This document shows positions 61,775 to 64,000 of a DNA stretch of 64,000 nt, piece by piece. The first letter of the stretch is position 1. Each line of letters opens with the position of its first letter. The notes beneath the pieces were generated by a model. That model searched no databases. It was not told where the DNA came from and saw only the letters and a list, made by a program, of their open reading frames with translations. Both the position numbers and the translations under genes were made by a program. The stretch is from Herbaspirillum sp. SJZ107 (lineage in GTDB: Bacteria; Pseudomonadota; Gammaproteobacteria; Burkholderiales; Burkholderiaceae_D), in contig NZ_VFNH01000003.1 in NCBI RefSeq assembly GCF_006715485.1, forward strand, positions 744,001-808,000, in the 5' to 3' direction.

Positions 61775-62983
61775 ATGCAGTACCACCCCCTGGCCCAGCC
61801 CCCGCCTGCTCCCCGATTCGAAGCGCGCCAGCCCGCCGCGGGCAGCGCGCTGCTGTTCCATATCGAAGCCGGCAAGCTGTGCATGATGCGCGAAGTCTTT
61901 CACCCGGTGCGCGGCTGGCAGTGCCACGACTTGAGCAGTGCGCGCATCGCCCGCGACCTGCCGGGCGGCCGCAGCACGGCCTTCGCCAGCGCGCTGTCGG
62001 TGGCGGTGCCCTGGCGCATGCAGATGCTGCACCTGGCGCTGGTGGTGAGCGATGGCGCGGGCGACCATTTGTATCTGAGCCTGTCGAATCCGGCGGCGGA
62101 CCTGCCGCCCATGGCGGCGCACAGCGTGGTCCGGGGCGCGGCGCCGGCCTGGACCGCCTGCCCTTTCGATGCGGGTCCGGCGCCGGGGCGGCTGGCGATT
62201 ACCCGGGTGCAGATCGGCGACGCCAGCGACCGCGCTTTCGTGGTGGTCGACGCCGTGCTCGATGCGGACGGTGCGCGCCGGCCGGCACGCTATGCGATCG
62301 ATCTCGGCCGCGGCGCCAGCCGCAGCGCCGGACCGCGCTGGATCGAGCACCGGCTGCCGCTCGACGGCGGCCGCGTGCTGGCGTCCTGCCTCGGGCGCTG
62401 CCGCGGCGGCTGGGACGTGGACGGGCTGTACCTGGCAGGCATGGCCGGTACCGACGCGCAACTGCTGTACGCGCCGCTGTACAACCCCTTCAATCCGATG
62501 CAACCGCGCTGGGCGCGCCATCTGGCATTGCCGCGCGGCCGCAGCGCCGACGCGATCGCCGCCTGCCGCAATGCGGACAATACCTCCGGCCTGTACGTCG
62601 CCGCGCAGGGCACGCTGTATTATTTTTCCGCCACCAACCAGAACGAAGGCGCACAGGCGCTGGCGCTCGGCAGCGGGCCGGCCTTCGACGGCATGCGCAG
62701 CCTGTTTGCGGCGGCCACCGGCGAGCGCGTCACGATATGGGGATTGAACGGGGCGGGCCAGGTGATCTGCACGGGCGCACCCCAGGTCCATGTCGCCGAT
62801 CCAGGCGCCTGGAGCGTCCCGGTGGTGATCCTGTCGGATGTGGAGGCAATCGCGCCGTCACCGGACGGCGACGGCATCGATTACACCTTGTTTGCGCAGT
62901 CCGGCGCCAGCCTGGTCAGGGTGACCAAGGCGCCGGGCAGTGGCGGCTGGACCCGCGAGGACGTGGGTCCGTTCCAGCATTGA
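61775..62983 (+). CDS. Protein of unknown function under a sigma-54 promoter
   Basis: A 402-residue protein I do not recognise. No signal peptide or membrane helix is seen. The sequence is strand-rich with recurrent short modules such as GLYLAG, LLYAPLYNP, GLYVAAQGTLYYFSA and ERVTIWGLNGAGQVI, which suggests a beta-propeller or similar repeat fold. Start: ATG at 61775 with AGGTGA five bases ahead. It is the only gene downstream of the sigma-54 promoter at 61656, so it is the likely output of the kinase and activator module. The open frame upstream to 60251 is antisense to the activator. Confidence 0.78.
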   Translation: MQYHPLAQPPPAPRFEARQPAAGSALLFHIEAGKLCMMREVFHPVRGWQCHDLSSARIARDLPGGRSTAFASALSVAVPWRMQMLHLALVVSDGAGDHLYLSLSNPAADLPPMAAHSVVRGAAPAWTACPFDAGPAPGRLAITRVQIGDASDRAFVVVDAVLDADGARRPARYAIDLGRGASRSAGPRWIEHRLPLDGGRVLASCLGRCRGGWDVDGLYLAGMAGTDAQLLYAPLYNPFNPMQPRWARHLALPRGRSADAIAACRNADNTSGLYVAAQGTLYYFSATNQNEGAQALALGSGPAFDGMRSLFAAATGERVTIWGLNGAGQVICTGAPQVHVADPGAWSVPVVILSDVEAIAPSPDGDGIDYTLFAQSGASLVRVTKAPGSGGWTREDVGPFQH

Positions 62984-63000
62984 CGGCTGTGCTTCGCAGC

Positions 63001-63585
63001 TCAGCGCGAACCGTTGCCGGCCGGCGCGCCGCCATCGGGACCGGCACCATGGATGCCCTGGCTCGAGGCGTCGTCGTCGCTGCCCTGGCGCGTGCCCGGG
63101 TTGCCGCCTGCGGCAGTTGCCCCCATGCCGGCTTGGGCGTTACGGCTGGCCTGGTACTGGCCCTCGACGCCGCCCGGCAGCGGTCCGGTGGCGCTGCCGT
63201 GGCTGTTCTGGGGTGCGCCCGGCGGATTGACGTTACTTTCCGGGTTGGCGTGCTGGAAGTTGGTATAGACACCGGACGACGAGGCGCGGGCGCCGCTCTG
63301 GCGGTTCTGGCTGCCGCTGCCGCCATTGCCGCCGTCTTCCGGCGTAAACCCGACGCCGCTCTGGTCCGGCACGTCCGGGCGCCAGGCCTGGCCGTTGGAA
63401 GCGCCGGCATCCTGGCCCGGATCGTCTTTCTGACGGTTGGCTTCGCCTGCCGGCGTGCCGCCCGCATTGCCCTGCTGCTTATCCGATTGCTCGTTGCCGG
63501 TGAAGCCGACACCGCTCTTGTCGGCCACCTTGTTGCTGCCCACGTCGCTGTGGCCCCAGTCATTGTGTTGATTTCCAGCCATCAT
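63001..63585 (-). CDS. Low-complexity, probably disordered protein with SGVGFT repeats
   Basis: A 194-residue protein rich in Gly, Asn, Ser, Gln and Asp, with no predicted signal or membrane helix. Two copies of a SGVGFT motif (DKSGVGFTGNEQSD near residue 23 and DQSGVGFTPEDGGN near 75) and a general lack of hydrophobic residues point to intrinsic disorder. AAGGAG precedes two adjacent ATG codons (63585 and 63582). I know no family for it. It is convergent with the sigma-54-driven gene. Confidence 0.65.
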   Translation of the reverse strand: MMAGNQHNDWGHSDVGSNKVADKSGVGFTGNEQSDKQQGNAGGTPAGEANRQKDDPGQDAGASNGQAWRPDVPDQSGVGFTPEDGGNGGSGSQNRQSGARASSSGVYTNFQHANPESNVNPPGAPQNSHGSATGPLPGGVEGQYQASRNAQAGMGATAAGGNPGTRQGSDDDASSQGIHGAGPDGGAPAGNGSR

Positions 63586-63677
63586 GATCTCCTTTGCATA
63601 CTGTCAGTAGACATGATGGTAGCCACCTGGGCGACCATTCCAATCGGCGCGCGTGCCCTACCGTTGTAGGACTGGCC

Positions 63678-64000
63678 TTATTGGCGCGCTTTGATGATGG
63701 TCCAAATGGCGCCGCTATCGGTCAATAGATACAGCTCGCCCTGCCCATCCTGGCCGAACGAGACGATGCGGCCGACGTTGGTGAGATTCCAGTCGCGCTG
63801 CTCGGTTGCCGTCCTGCCGCTGACCAGGAAACTGCGCACGAAACCGGCGCAATAGTCCGAATAAAAATAGTGCCCGGCCAGCTCCGGCATGGCGCTGCCG
63901 CGGTAGACGAAGCCGCCGGTGATCGAACAGGGGCTGCTGGTGGCGCTCGTATGGGGATAGTCGAACACCGGCAGGGTCAGGCCGTTCTGGTCGCAGGTCT
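63678..64000 (-). CDS. PQQ-dependent sugar dehydrogenase, C-terminal part
   Basis: The last 107 residues of a gene whose 5' end is beyond the window. Seen: SITGGFVYRGSAMPELAGHYFYSDYCAGF near its start (in part: GGFVYRGSAMPELAG, YFYSDYCAG), VGRIVSFGQDGQGELYLLTDSGAIW at the end. These are the C-terminal blade signatures of the glucose/sorbosone dehydrogenase beta-propeller family (PQQ-dependent). Substrate unknown. Confidence 0.88.
   Translation of the reverse strand, partial: TCDQNGLTLPVFDYPHTSATSSPCSITGGFVYRGSAMPELAGHYFYSDYCAGFVRSFLVSGRTATEQRDWNLTNVGRIVSFGQDGQGELYLLTDSGAIWTIIKARQ

Noticed and set aside
61532..62791. N-terminal extension of the sigma-54 activator to 924 residues
   Set aside because: The extra part is antisense to the well-supported 61775-62983 gene and spans the sigma-54 promoter.

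Overview
This is a high-GC bacterial chromosome segment (roughly two thirds G+C by eye). The gene order mnmG-rsmG-parA-parB-atpI-B-E-F-H-A-G-D-C, the fused PabB/PabC, SlmA, the GlmU/GlmS pair and the protein sequences fit a betaproteobacterium of Burkholderiales. Oxalobacteraceae (Massilia, Duganella, Janthinobacterium group) is my best guess; the family assignment is an inference. No prophage, insertion sequence or CRISPR array is visible. Almost everything is core chromosome, with accessory genes in the second half.

Layout. 0-8.8 kb: a small CWC cysteine-rich protein, argB, tRNA-Thr and tRNA-Asp, a TraB/GumN protein, a HAD nucleotidase, slmA, pabBC, ompW with a consensus FNR-type box, a glutathione peroxidase, ppk2 and a CoA-binding protein. 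8.8-20.8 kb: the complete ATP synthase operon, parAB, rsmG and mnmG on the minus strand, with two parS sites just upstream of mnmG. 20.8-28.8 kb: a TauE/SafE exporter, then a minus-strand operon encoding a GMC oxidoreductase, a complete branched-chain-type ABC importer (LivG, F, K, H, M) and an alpha/beta hydrolase. 28.8-30.2 kb: a gene-poor, AT-richer region with three diverged copies of a roughly 250-bp unit, carrying six perfect DnaA boxes at fixed internal spacing. 30.2-37.6 kb: mtnN, alanine dehydrogenase, a PutA lacking the DNA-binding domain with a divergent Lrp-type regulator, and a LysR regulator. 37.7-48 kb: small and hypothetical genes, fdx-coaD-rsmD, a DUF6279 lipoprotein, glmU, a degenerate ABC pair with an Lrp regulator, and glmS. 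48-57.5 kb: an MDR oxidoreductase, a hybrid histidine kinase, a cytochrome P450, a predicted barrel protein, a lipoprotein and a lipobox-bearing malate:quinone oxidoreductase. 57.6-63 kb: a membrane Ser/Thr kinase with a TPR-like region, a 51-codon ORF, an FHA-like sigma-54 activator and, across a divergent intergenic region, a textbook -24/-12 promoter in front of an unrecognised 402-aa protein. The window ends inside a PQQ-dependent sugar dehydrogenase.

How parts work together. ParA, ParB and the two parS sites form the chromosome segregation system, and the DnaA-box array lies about 8 kb from them, so this is an origin-proximal replication and segregation neighbourhood (dnaA itself is not here). 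The kinase, FHA-like activator and sigma-54 promoter read as one self-contained phospho-signalling circuit whose output protein I do not recognise. The DnaA-box array and this circuit are the two most interesting things in the window.
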